Origin: Theocolax elegans
Taxonomy: Eukaryota > Arthropoda > Insecta > Hymenoptera > Cerocephalidae
Reading direction: 5' to 3'
Length of the DNA stretch: 64,000 nt
NCBI GenBank assembly: GCA_026168455.1
Contig: CM047430.1
Coordinates: 20,850,735-20,914,734 of the forward strand
In this document: positions 34,424 through 43,602 of the stretch, one piece after another
How the letters are laid out: every line of letters begins with the position of its first letter
How positions within the stretch are numbered: the stretch's first letter is position 1
Program-made: the position numbers and the translations under genes
The notes under the pieces: model-generated
Database searches by the model: none
What the model saw: the letters and a program-made list of their open reading frames with translations, nothing else
What the model was told of the DNA's origin: nothing

Positions 34424-35359
34424 AAACAAAGAACTAATGAATACCGATACACGTTAAGGGGTAAGGAATAAGGAAGAGGATACCCAGGTATATACAGAAG
34501 ATAAAAGATAAAGAAAATAAATGTACAGCGGTATGTGAACAATACAGCTGTACAAGGAACAGTATAGAGCAGAATGAGGTTAGGTTGCTATACGGAAACA
34601 ACGTATATAGCAGACCTCTTTAAACGATATGTAAAGGAATACGAATATTTGCGTAATCCCCATGACAGAGTATTTACCTGGAGCTGTCGACGGGGCGGCT
34701 ATCATTCACCGAGGTTGACGTCGTCGAGAGGAGAAGGGTGGCGCGGCTCCGAGCAGCGATGCAGCGGCGGGTGAGTTTCGTACCTGAAACTCACGCCGTA
34801 CAAATTAGTTGACGACAGATAATACGGAATGAATCAATAGTTACCGAGAAAGAAGTATACCGCATCCCCGAGACGTAGACAGCACCTGGTCAACCTACGC
34901 TTACAGCATATGTACACCGCTATAGCCAGAACACTGCGGTAATCGGCTCGCTCGCTCGATGCGAGATCGATGTGCCGCGCACGAATACGTACTGCGCAGG
35001 CGCACGGTACGAACACGGAGCTCTTGAGCACACCGAGAGCCAGAGCTCTACGGTCGGTCGACTCGACGACAACGATCACCTGCGAATAGCGATTTAGTAC
35101 GAGTGAGTGCATAGTGAGAAAGAGAGAGAGAGAGAAAGATAAGACATCAAGCGTCCAAGATATCCCCGAAAAGGTTGGTGAATTTAATATCCTTCTCTGC
35201 TGCCGGTATCGCTGTGTACCGTGCATCGAGTGTGCGAGCATTCCGTTCCTTCCCGTGCTTCCCCTTCCTCCCCTACAGCGTATCCGGGCATACCCGTATT
35301 CCGGCCGCATATCGGGCCAGTGATTGTATTGCGCACCGCTCATTTTTTTGTTACGATTA
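34424..35359 (+). other. Unassigned sequence, possibly upstream part of an LTR
   Basis: No coding frame is convincing. It leads without a visible break into the LTR end at 35510 and has a (GA)n tract at 35119-35140, so it may be the body of that LTR. The left boundary was not found. Confidence 0.3.
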
Positions 35360-35510
35360 ACCGCGAGTAATCGGTAGTTGTCGCGTAATAACGTGGCTGG
35401 CGCCCACCCCTTAGTTATTATATGTTTTGTTATAATAAATATCTATTTTATTTATAATTAATTGCTGACCCTCATTGACCTGCACCTTGATCCCCAGTGC
35501 AGCGTTACAT
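35360..35510 (+). repeat. LTR 3' end, plus orientation
   Basis: Ends CACCTTGATCCCCAGTGCAG then CGTTACA. The last 25 bases resemble the LTR end of the minus-strand G2 element at 3342. It forms the left arm of an inverted pair with 35516-35665. Confidence 0.55.
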
Positions 35511-35515
35511 TGGCT

Positions 35516-35665
35516 GTAACGCTGCACTGGGGATCAGGGTGCAGGTCAATGGGGGTCAGCAATTAATTATAAATAAAATATGTATTTATTATAAAAAATG
35601 ATAATTATTGGGTGGGCGCCAGCCGTGTTAATACGCGACGAATACCGATAGCACGCGAATGATTG
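35516..35665 (-). repeat. LTR 3' end, minus orientation
   Basis: Reverse-complement counterpart of 35360-35510, separated by only TTGGC. Similarity holds for about 150 bp (through GGGTGGGCGCCAGCC) and then fades. 35666-35816 after it holds nothing recognisable apart from short CATA runs. Confidence 0.55.
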
Positions 35666-35816
35666 TAGCCGAACTATGTTACTGTTTTCCAACCGCCGGC
35701 CGCTACGTCGGATAACCTGAGGTATGGTTATTATTTTAAAAATTTAAGAAGTTGATAACCTCTGGTGTCTGCATAAGCATACATACATACAAATCTATAA
35801 ATATGTATATATATAT

Positions 35817-36763
35817 GGGCTATTTCACGTCAAGTGGTACGATGAAAATTTTAAATCGCTCCAAAATGTGAGAACAGGCTGGAAATATCTTCAAGAAGAT
35901 AGAAAAAAAATTTTAGGTGTTAAAAATAATTTGCCTAAGAGTTATTCCACCATAAAAAATGGAAATTTTTCAATTTTTTAGAAAATTTTCTATTTTTAAA
36001 GCCATTTATCTCAAAATTTATCAATTTTTTTAAAAAAACATTACAAACAACTTTTGTTCAAAATAATCTTTAGAACTTATCTACCTGGGTTACAATTCTT
36101 AATTTTAAAATCTCGAAGAGATAGAACGCCCAGAAATATTGAATATCAAAAAAGGCGACCACGCCACAATCGATTTTGATCTAACACCGCTCAAAAGATC
36201 ACATTTTTTGAGAGCTTTCGAATGGCGGTGGTTAGATTATTAGCCAAGACCGCTGTTGTAGGTTATGCCTCATAAACCTCATAAAATCACTAATTTTCAT
36301 GTATTTTAGGGCATAACCTACAACAGCGGTCTTGGCCAATAATCTAACCACCGCCATTCGAAAGCTCTCAAAAAATGTGATCTTTTGAGCGGTGTTAGAT
36401 CAAAATCGATTGTGGCGTGGTCGCCTTTTTTTGATATTCAATATTTCCGGGCGTTCTATCTCTTCGAGATTTTAAAATTAAGAATTGTAACCCAGGTAGA
36501 TAAGTTCTAAAGATTATTTTGAACAAAAGTTGTTTGTAATGTTTTTTTTAAAAAATTGATAAATTTTGAGATAAATGGCTTTAAAAATAGAAAATTTTCT
36601 AAAAAATTGAAAAATTTCCATTTTTTATGGTGGAATAACTCTTAGACAAATTATTTTTAACACCTAAAATTTTTTTTCTATCTTCTTGAAGATATTTCCA
36701 GCCTGTTCTCAAATTTTGGAGCGATTTAAAATTTTCATCGTACCACTTGACGTGAAATAGCCC
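35817..36763. mobile_element. Fold-back MITE family 1, complete copy
   Basis: Two arms of about 454 bp (35817-36269 and 36309-36763) are near-perfect reverse complements around a 39-bp loop. The tips read GGGCTATTTCACGTCAAGTG and sit in (TA)n on both sides. No coding frame. Partial copies occur at 45582-46103 and 52008-52249. It is a nonautonomous hairpin element whose transposase source is unknown; insertion into TA repeats suggests a TA or short A/T target. Confidence 0.85.
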
Positions 36764-37399
36764 ATATATATATATCTGCTACGGAAATACTTTGATTTAT
36801 GGATTTACCTGAGGAGAGACGGACATGTATGACAAACAACTCTTGCGCGGATGGAAATAACCGGACACAACTATTCGGTGGAAACTCCAGACGAAAGAAT
36901 AGTCGGTCAATGGTGGAGTACTCAACATATACGGGAAAGGATTTGTAATGATTTAGATCCAAACACAATGTGGTACCACTAGCAGCAATATCGCAGACTT
37001 CTGGAAAAGGTAATGGACGTGTTACTGGAGCCGCGGAAAACAAATCATACATAAATGTAGAGGGATTTTTCTACTAGATCACGGTAGTATGGGAGAAGTC
37101 GAGCGACAAGCTCGTTACAAGAAATGTAGCGTGAGGGTTAAAATGCACGGCATTATTGTCTGCGATGTTGATTCACTGGCCATTTTGACATCTCCAGTTA
37201 CCAGGGATTGAATTGCTGGTGCACCTGGGAATATGAAGATTTATTAATCCGTGGCGGTTCTTTGAAAAAGGTAACATAAATTCAGAGTGCTATCTTTTGA
37301 GTACCGCTGCGTTATCAATTATACAACGGACGTTTTTAGTTTCAGCTAATTTTATTAAATGAAATTTATAACAAAAATTATATAATGAGAAGTACAAAC

Positions 37400-37599
37400 C
37401 TTTTATCTGTGACAAGTATATTTCCAACATCTGCTGCACCAGTAATTAATGAAGCTATCTCGCCAGGTAACTTATTTTTATCCAATACATTTTCTATAAT
37501 TTTAGTTAAACTTATGGCTACTAGTGGTGCTGTTGGAGATGACTTCCAAATTGTTGTGTTGCCGCAAACCATAGCAATCGCACTGTTCCATCCAAAAAC
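37400..37599 (-). CDS. ALDH7A1: Exon of aldehyde dehydrogenase 7A1 (antiquitin)
   Basis: A 200-bp open segment on the minus strand bounded by a splice acceptor (ATAACAG, 37600-37606) and donor (AG|GTTTGT, 37394-37401). It translates as VFGWNSAIAMVCGNTTIWKS, then SPTAPLVAISLTKIIENVL and LPGEIASLITGAADVG, ending in phase 2. This matches the antiquitin segment (YGWN-NAIA-xxCGN-xxxWKxxPTT...TKII...LPGxIxSLxxGxADIG) and includes the Trp-Lys that contacts NAD(P). In the full enzyme this follows the N-terminal NAD-binding segment and precedes the catalytic Glu and Cys. Neighbouring exons were not found within 700 bp; the gene may have large TE-filled introns, or this may be a stray fragment. No stop or shift suggests decay. 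Confidence 0.8.
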
Positions 37600-38484
37600 C
37601 TGTTATAAAATATATGATTATTTGTGATATACGTCTTGAAAACGTACATGTCTATATGCGTGTCTACTCAATAAATCAAGCTCTCTTGTAAATACAGTCA
37701 CTTACACACAGCATTATTAGAAATTGTTAATACATTTCCTACTGTTTTACTTATGACTGCAACAAAAATAGGAAAATCCAGGAAAAATACTGTTTCTATT
37801 ATTATGATACTAAACTAATTAAACTAAGCTAAAAATACTAAATAAACAAAACTAAAGGAAATTTTATATATGTGTGACCAAAAAGTCCCGGAACACCTTA
37901 ATTGACCTTGTCCAAAATCAGTTTAACTGGGAAATTATTAAGATATTCCGGGACATTTCGGACACCCTGTATAATAATGTATCGAAGATAGCTCGGAACA
38001 ATTATAATCGATTTAACTGAATTATGCAGGGTAAAATTTCTTCATAATATAATTAGATTATGGTCGTATTTCCAGCTACACTGCTCATAAATAGTTTAAG
38101 TGATATGCCACTATTTCTAATTGCATACAAATGGTTTTACAACATTATCTTGTATGTATTATAGTCCGAGAGACAGCGATATAAAAATCGTCATGATTTG
38201 GTGCAGCAAAAAAAAAACTACATAAAACGTTTCGCTTTTTGTCAACAAATATGAAAATCCAAGTAAAGCTGGTGGTAAGTGGGGCATAAGTCTACCTGCC
38301 ACATATATCAATTAATATACATATTATTTTCTGATGTATATATATATAATTCTTTGTCAAATCAAAGGACAATAGATTTTTTGTCTGTAACGTTAAGAAT
38401 AGCTTCTTACATGTTTTAGATAGTGGACTAAACTTTTAGAGGTTAAAACGTAATAGTTTCATAGATAGTTAAAGTTAAAAATAG
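37600..38484. other. Unassigned AT-rich sequence beside the ALDH exon
   Basis: No gene or repeat recognised. It would be intron if the exon on the left belongs to a living gene. The 36764-37399 stretch on its other side is similar in character. Confidence 0.3.
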
Positions 38485-38982
38485 TAAATTAATTAATATT
38501 TTTATCGGTCTTACAGTCAATTATATGGGCAGTCAGATTGCCCCTACTTATAATCACCCCCAAATAATCTATAAAAATAATAAAAATAAAAAATAAAAAC
38601 ACTAACTGAAAATAAAAACAAATTATTAATAAAGCAATTTGACTGCCCCCTGCACCAAAACTCTACTAACCCCAAATATGCTGTGCGACGTTTCTATCGA
38701 GGGTATAAATATCGTGTGGAATAGTTTTTCATTTCAGTCCCTCATGAGGAGCAGCAGCGAGCTCGAAACGTCGGACAGCATATTTGGGGTTAGTAGATTT
38801 TTGGTGCAGGGGGGCAATCAGATTTTTTTATTAATAATTTGATTTTATTTTCAGTTAGTGTTTTTATTTTTTATTTTTTATTTTTATTATTTTTATAGAT
38901 TCTTCGGGGGTGATTATAAGTAGGGGTAATCTGACTGCCCATATAATTGACTGTAAGACCGATAAAAATATTAATTAATTTA
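38485..38982 (+). mobile_element. Hairpin element with hammerhead-like loop
   Basis: A 498-bp palindromic unit with arms 38485-38694 and 38765-38982 and a 70-bp loop. The arms start TAAATTAATTAATA and meet the loop at GAAACGTC/GACGTTTC. On the plus strand the loop and the start of the right arm form a hammerhead-like fold (38737-38776). Its architecture parallels the Penelope-like element at 39980: an inverted copy of the ribozyme 3' half and downstream tail placed in front. No coding capacity. Confidence 0.6.
38737..38776 (+). ncRNA. Hammerhead-like motif 2 (degenerate core)
   Basis: In order: stem I GTCC (38737-38740), CTCATGA where CTGANGA is expected (38741-38747), one extra G, stem II GAGC/GCTC with an 8-nt loop (38749-38764), GAAA (38765-38768), minimal stem III ACGT, cleavage triplet GTC ending at 38772, and stem I GGAC (38773-38776) complementary to the first strand. 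The G-to-C change at core position 5 would be expected to abolish or greatly reduce cleavage. Confidence 0.4.
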
Positions 38983-39966
38983 GTTATACTACAGCCGACA
39001 TAAGTAATATTTTATTAAATTAAAAATAGTAGCTTTGCTTTTTTCTTAATTTTGAACCTTTTATACCTTTAAAATGGATAACTAATTTAAAAGCACAAAT
39101 GATCTTTTTTTCTGCAAATTACATAAAGTTTAAGAAAAAAAAATTGTCCAAGATCATTCAGTGTACCACCAAATTTCAGCATTATAAAAAAATCATTAAA
39201 ATTGTGAATAAGTAATTTTGCTCCAGGCTACTATGTCAGGAAAAATCATGAAACTTGCTTTAAATATACTTTTTTAACCCTGTAAATTACAGAGTGGGCG
39301 AATAAATAGGAGAGTTTAAAAAAAAACTACAGTAAATTGATATCTATATATATTAAGTACAAACAAAACATATTGCAATTGTATTTATAATAAAGTAAAA
39401 AAACTAGTATAGATAAACTTAATAAAACAATTAAGATTGCATAAACACAAACTCACAAGTGTCCCTGTATTCAACCTTCGTAGAAGTATATAGTAGATTT
39501 ATTTGACAGTTACCTGCAACAGTTTTATACATCACTTAATAGATTAGCGGTTAAAATATTCATTTAAACATAACAATTGGTTGATAAAAGTATGGAGATT
39601 TTTGGGAAATATTTAATTTATTCACGTAGTTTTAAGAAAAAAAGATCTTTTATGCTTTTTACATTGAATTAGCCAATTTTGACTTATAAAAGGTTACAAG
39701 TTAAGAAAAAATCAAGAAAATGTGTAAATTACAATTTTTTACGTTAAACATCTCTACTTTAAAAAAAACTTAAAGCAATACTTTTCAAATGGTATGTAGC
39801 TTGTAACTGATCTTTAATTTTGTAAATAGTTATGATAATTTAAGAACACAACAATAATCAGAAATTAACATGGTATCACTTTTAAAATGATTAAAGGTCA
39901 CTTACAAGCTACAGACCGATTAAAAGATATTGTTTTAAGCTTTTTTTGAATTTTGGATGAAAAAAT
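38983..39966. other. AT-rich sequence without recognised features
   Basis: Many A/T runs, no frame of note. Phrases such as TTTTTAACC and AAGTTAAGAAAAAA recur loosely, as in decayed hairpin elements, but I could not delimit one. Confidence 0.3.
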
Positions 39967-40039
39967 CTATTGTGGCAAATTAGTAAATAGTCGATTGTAA
40001 AGGGTCAATAATAAATAAATCCAATTTATTTATGTATGT

Positions 40040-40082
40040 GCACAACGTTTCGTCTGCTAGGTTTGCAGACCTCTTCAGGTGC
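40040..40082 (-). ncRNA. Type I hammerhead ribozyme candidate 1
   Basis: On the minus strand: stem I GCAC (40082-40079), conserved CTGAAGA matching CUGANGA (40078-40072), one extra G, a perfect 6-bp stem II GTCTGC/GCAGAC with a 7-nt loop (40070-40052), GAAA (40051-40048), a loopless stem III ACGT, cleavage triplet GTT, then stem I GTGC (40043-40040) pairing with the first strand. Tiny stem III and placement after the GIY-YIG ORF fit the hammerheads known in Penelope-like elements, which are thought to act as dimers. The extra G before stem II leaves activity uncertain. Confidence 0.55.
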
Positions 40083-40298
40083 TGAATTTATTGGACAAAA
40101 TTATAAATATTTATATAGAAATTTTACATTACTTGTGAATTAAAAATTAAATTTTACCTTGATAATGAATATAATATTACAGCCCAAGTGAGCTTCGTCG
40201 AATAACATTTGATACGAAATCAACGAGTATTTATACAAAAACAAAGTAGGTGTGTGTTTACAAACTATATACGTCATAGTTTGTGTACATTAGTCTCT

Positions 40299-40499
40299 TT
40301 AAAATATATTCATAACATTTCTGTATTGACGGTTTAAATGTTGAGTATCTTCCATTCTGTTAATTGTCGAATTATAATGATTGATGTGTAACATTTCCGA
40401 AATGAGTCTTTTTTTATAGCAAGATTCTTTATCTATTATTTTTGTATCTTCCCAGTTAAAATTATGATTTACGTTATTTAAAATGTGTGCAGTAACAAG
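40299..40499 (-). pseudogene. Penelope-like GIY-YIG endonuclease, C-terminal fragment
   Basis: A minus-strand frame of 66 codons ending TAA at 40299-40301. It contains HNFNWEDTKIIDKESCYKKR followed by LISEMLHI and Asn-rich sequence. This matches the C-terminal part of the GIY-YIG domain of Penelope-like elements (HxFDWxxxKILDxExxYxKRLISEMxHI), including the catalytic Glu in SEM. The upstream RT and the GIY/YIG strands are missing because the copy is truncated at the inverted arm. The ORF ends about 220 bp before the ribozyme motif. Confidence 0.8.
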
Positions 40500-40717
40500 T
40501 TGTTATGCAGACGAAACGTTGTGCACATACATAAATAAATTGGATTTATTTATTATTGACCCTTTACAATCGACTATTTACTAATTCAACAATGGAGGGT
40601 GAAAATTACAAATTAAACTATTGTGGCAAAGTTACAATTTTTTGTAACCTTGAGATTAGAAATTCTGACCAAGACGGATAAATTCTAGACATAACAAAAA
40701 GAGCTGGCATTAAAAAA

Positions 40718-40810
40718 AACTTGAAAAAAATTCACTTTTTGAAGTTAACTTTTAAACAAGTAAATTCCAGTAGCTAAAAATTTTTATTTTCTGAAAAACA
40801 TTTCCAGTGT
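40718..40810 (+). repeat. 90-bp AT-rich direct repeat, copy 1
   Basis: Matches 41558-41650, sharing TTCACTTTTTGA, AAATTCCAGTA and CTGAAAAACATTTCCA. Probably arms of a third decayed hairpin family. Confidence 0.5.
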
Positions 40811-40941
40811 GGACTCAACATTAGATGCATTTTAAAATTTTGGAATGCACCAAATATATACAAGTAGAGGTTTATGGAGTCATTTTCCATGGATATAGGG
40901 GTTTATGAAGTCCAAAAATGTTTATGGAGCCCGGGCTGCGA

Positions 40942-41128
40942 CGTATTAGACCGAGACGCCGGTTTATTCAAACAAAAATTGCATTTAACGTTCGGCGATA
41001 TTCATATAATGTATGTGCATCAAAAGTAAAGCTTTGGTTCGGAAAAGCCGATAAATATACATTATATAAATATCACCGAACGTTAAATATATTTTTGTTT
41101 TAATAAAGCTGCGACTCGGTCTAATACG
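40942..41128. mobile_element. Small hairpin MITE
   Basis: A 187-bp unit with about 72-bp arms. The left reads CGTATTAGACCGAGACGCC and the right ends GGTCTAATACG; both contain AACGTTCGG. No coding frame. It is flanked by GCTGCGA-like sequence. Family not recognised. Confidence 0.65.
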
Positions 41129-41557
41129 TGGCACTCTTGCTGGTGGTCTTTCCTACCGCAAGATGGAGACTACTAACTTTCTACACTCGTTGTAGAGATG
41201 GTCGTCTTTTTTCTATATACATATAGACGCATAACATCTTACTGGCGTAGCAGTTCATCTTGCGTCATGCGTCTAAGTTGAACTAGATGAATGTTACGAC
41301 TAACCTTGTCCGTAATGGGAAAACATACATCTAGGCACCAGGGAATGTAAGATAGGTATTACTAATCTGAAAGATTTTTATAAATGTATCAATATTATTA
41401 CTATAATAACTGAAGATACCTATTTAATACAAAAAAGTATATCAATAAAATTGATTTAAGATTATGATTGTTATGATTAATTGACATCTTTATTGTGATT
41501 AATATGATTAATTAAAAAGTTGATAGATCTTGAGTTAAATAGTGGTAAACTCAGCTG

Positions 41558-41650
41558 ATGTTAAAAAATTCACTTTTTGAGGTCAACTTTTAAACAAATA
41601 AATTCCAGTATCTAAAATTTTTTTTCTGTTTTCTGAAAAACATTTCCATG
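41558..41650 (+). repeat. 90-bp AT-rich direct repeat, copy 2
   Basis: Second copy of 40718-40810. It breaks off at CATTTCCA where the LINE begins, so the LINE probably inserted into this repeat. 41129-41557 between has no recognised feature. Confidence 0.5.
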
Positions 41651-41651
41651 G

Positions 41652-42839
41652 ATGGTACCGAAAGAATCAAATATTCGGGGCAAACCAAAACGAGATCGGC
41701 GAAGGCAGCTTGAAATTAAACCAATTATGGATAGTGAGGTTAAAACAACACTACCTCAAGCAGGCACGGCAATCCTGTCAAATCCCGCCACTGATTCCGA
41801 TCGGGTAAAAGCCCCGGTGGTCAGTGCTGTTCCCACGGATTTTGGGGAAGACCAAACTCACACCGTTAAAATGGTAAGTGCTGCGGAGGTTGGTCACTTG
41901 GCCTCTGTAGCATCGAATGCTACGTGTGACCTGCCGTCGACTGGGATGTCGAGTGACACTGACAGATCTTTCCTCCGTCTGCGTGAGAAAATAGACACCC
42001 TGGTAGAGTTTGTTCTGAATAAGAACAACATCCATAAAGAGCTAAAGAGTATGGCGAGAGCAACAAGCAGGGCTCATAATGAATACGCACGGGTGAACAG
42101 TGCTGTGTGCTCGACAGCGCCGAAAATTAAAATGGCGGATGCGCGTAGGGATGGAACGTGCCAAACGTCGCCCATCTACCGCGCTGAAGAGCGTCAAAGG
42201 AGGCCGGTGGAAACGAAAAAGCCCTCACCACCTCAGCAACCCCCAGAGAAAAGGAAGAAGGGGTCGAAGCAGCCAACTAACAAAGGGGGGCCTGCAGATG
42301 CTTCGCCATCCGTTCCTGAGACCGATGGGAACCAGTCAAAGGTCCCTGACTGGGCCACGGTAGTGAAGAAGGGCAAGAAGAAGAAGAAGATGAATGACAG
42401 CCAGTCAAAGCAGCAAGAAGAACAGCAGAAACGTGCTAGCAAACCGGCCAAAGGCACGGCAGAGCCTAAGGCCGGAGTAAGACCCCCACGCCCAGATGCC
42501 ATCAAGATCAAGACATCTAGCGGGGGCTCTTCCTACGCTGACATTCTCCGGAAGGTCAAGGCTGCACCTGAACTCAAGACACTAGGAGAACGGGCCAAAA
42601 AACTGCTGCAAGACGGGAAGCTCCGGATCGGATGGGTCAATTGCAGAGTTCGACTGCGAGAGGTATCCTCGCGCTGCTACCGATGCCACGAATCGGGACA
42701 CATCGCGAGGGAGTGCAAGAGCGCAGTCGGCCGGTCAGCCCAATGCTATCGGTGCGACCAAGAGGGCCACAAAGCAGTGGACTGCGAGGCCAAAGCCAAG
42801 ACCTCGCATGGGGAAGGAGCACACATAGAAAATGATTAA
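41652..42839 (+). CDS. R1-clade LINE ORF1 (gag-like, CCHC knuckles)
   Basis: A 395-codon frame from ATG. It is Lys/Pro/Ser-rich with a basic, low-complexity middle (about residues 170-270) and a C-terminal nucleocapsid-like part. Two zinc knuckles are clear: CYRCHESGHIAREC (342-355) and CYRCDQEGHKAVDC (365-378). The preceding LRIGWVNCRVRLREV is typical of R1/TRAS-type ORF1. The protein would bind the element RNA and escort it to the nucleus. It overlaps ORF2 by 8 bases (ATG at 42832, TAA at 42837-42839), suggesting coupled translation. The frame is intact, in contrast to ORF2. Confidence 0.88.
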   Translation: MVPKESNIRGKPKRDRRRQLEIKPIMDSEVKTTLPQAGTAILSNPATDSDRVKAPVVSAVPTDFGEDQTHTVKMVSAAEVGHLASVASNATCDLPSTGMSSDTDRSFLRLREKIDTLVEFVLNKNNIHKELKSMARATSRAHNEYARVNSAVCSTAPKIKMADARRDGTCQTSPIYRAEERQRRPVETKKPSPPQQPPEKRKKGSKQPTNKGGPADASPSVPETDGNQSKVPDWATVVKKGKKKKKMNDSQSKQQEEQQKRASKPAKGTAEPKAGVRPPRPDAIKIKTSSGGSSYADILRKVKAAPELKTLGERAKKLLQDGKLRIGWVNCRVRLREVSSRCYRCHESGHIARECKSAVGRSAQCYRCDQEGHKAVDCEAKAKTSHGEGAHIEND

Positions 42840-43602
42840 GATGCTCCAAATAAACCTCAACCACTGCGCTGTGGCCCAGGACCTGCTGTCCCAGCTGGTC
42901 AGAGAGGAGAAAGCGGACGTAGCGATCATCAGCGAGGAGTTCCGGGATCTCGAGAAGTCGAACTGGGTAAGGGATGCCACGGGCAAGGCGGCCATCTGGG
43001 TATGTGGAAATATACACATCTCCAGAAAGATGGTCGCCCCCCTTCCCAGCTTCACCTGGGTGGAGGTGGCGGGGGTACGCATGTACAGCTGCTACTTCCC
43101 GCCCAGCGATTCCACCGAGGACCTTGCGAGATCTCTGGATGCAGTCGTCACCAGTGCTCGGTCCTCACGGCTGCCGGTAGCAATTAGTGGGGATTTCAAT
43201 GCTTGGGCGACGGACTGGGGCAGCGCCAAGACCAACGCGCGTGGCTGCGCACTCCTCGAGGCGTTCGCTCTACTGGGGCTGGAGATCGCTAACACAGGGA
43301 CAACCCCGACTTTCACCAAAGCCGGCAAGTCGTCCATAGTCGACCTCACCTTCGTCGATCCTAGATTGATGGGGGGAGGGGGACTCGGCTGGAAAGTTAG
43401 CGATCGTTACACGGGTAATGACCACCAAGCACTCGTGTATCAGCTCCAGCTGACCAGCGGGAGGACAAAGAGAGCAGGAAGAGGAGCAAGAGAGAGATGG
43501 GCACTTGCCACGTTTGATCGTGAGACGTTCCTCTGCTCCCTTGAGGGGGCAAAAGTGGAGGGAACCGCCGAAAAAAAGCACGAGGCCTCACGAATGTCTT
43601 AA
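42832..43602 (+). CDS. R1-clade LINE ORF2, APE-type endonuclease domain
   Basis: Starts ATGATTAAGATG overlapping the ORF1 stop. Residues 1-210 form an apurinic-endonuclease-like domain: QINLNHC, the catalytic Glu region IISEEF, SGDFNAWATDWGS with Asp and Asn, SSIVDLTFVD, and GNDHQALVYQLQ at the catalytic His, where the usual Ser of Ser-Asp-His is Asn. The enzyme nicks target DNA to prime reverse transcription. The frame shifts near 43580 and ends at TAA 43600-43602, before RT, so this copy cannot make a full ORF2. Confidence 0.88.
   Translation: MIKMLQINLNHCAVAQDLLSQLVREEKADVAIISEEFRDLEKSNWVRDATGKAAIWVCGNIHISRKMVAPLPSFTWVEVAGVRMYSCYFPPSDSTEDLARSLDAVVTSARSSRLPVAISGDFNAWATDWGSAKTNARGCALLEAFALLGLEIANTGTTPTFTKAGKSSIVDLTFVDPRLMGGGGLGWKVSDRYTGNDHQALVYQLQLTSGRTKRAGRGARERWALATFDRETFLCSLEGAKVEGTAEKKHEASRMS

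Larger units (their letters stand above)
39980..40584 (-). mobile_element. 5'-truncated Penelope-like element with inverted termini
   Basis: Arms 39980-40057 and 40507-40584 are exact 78-bp reverse complements. Between them the minus strand encodes the end of a GIY-YIG endonuclease (40299-40499) and then a hammerhead-like motif (40040-40082). The copy is flanked by CTATTGTGGCAAA at 39967-39979 and 40618-40630, a likely 13-bp target duplication. It leaves about 33 extra bases at the truncated end. Truncation with an inverted terminal segment and a variable duplication is known for Penelope-like retroelements. Confidence 0.8.

Noticed and set aside
34834..35343. 169-codon minus-strand frame
   Set aside because: Low-complexity Arg/Ser/Leu content within a likely LTR; no motif.
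36764..37052. Minus-strand frame MYDLFSAAPVTRP... as a further ALDH exon
   Set aside because: It contains none of the conserved ALDH blocks expected after the recognised exon and overlaps the fold-back tip.
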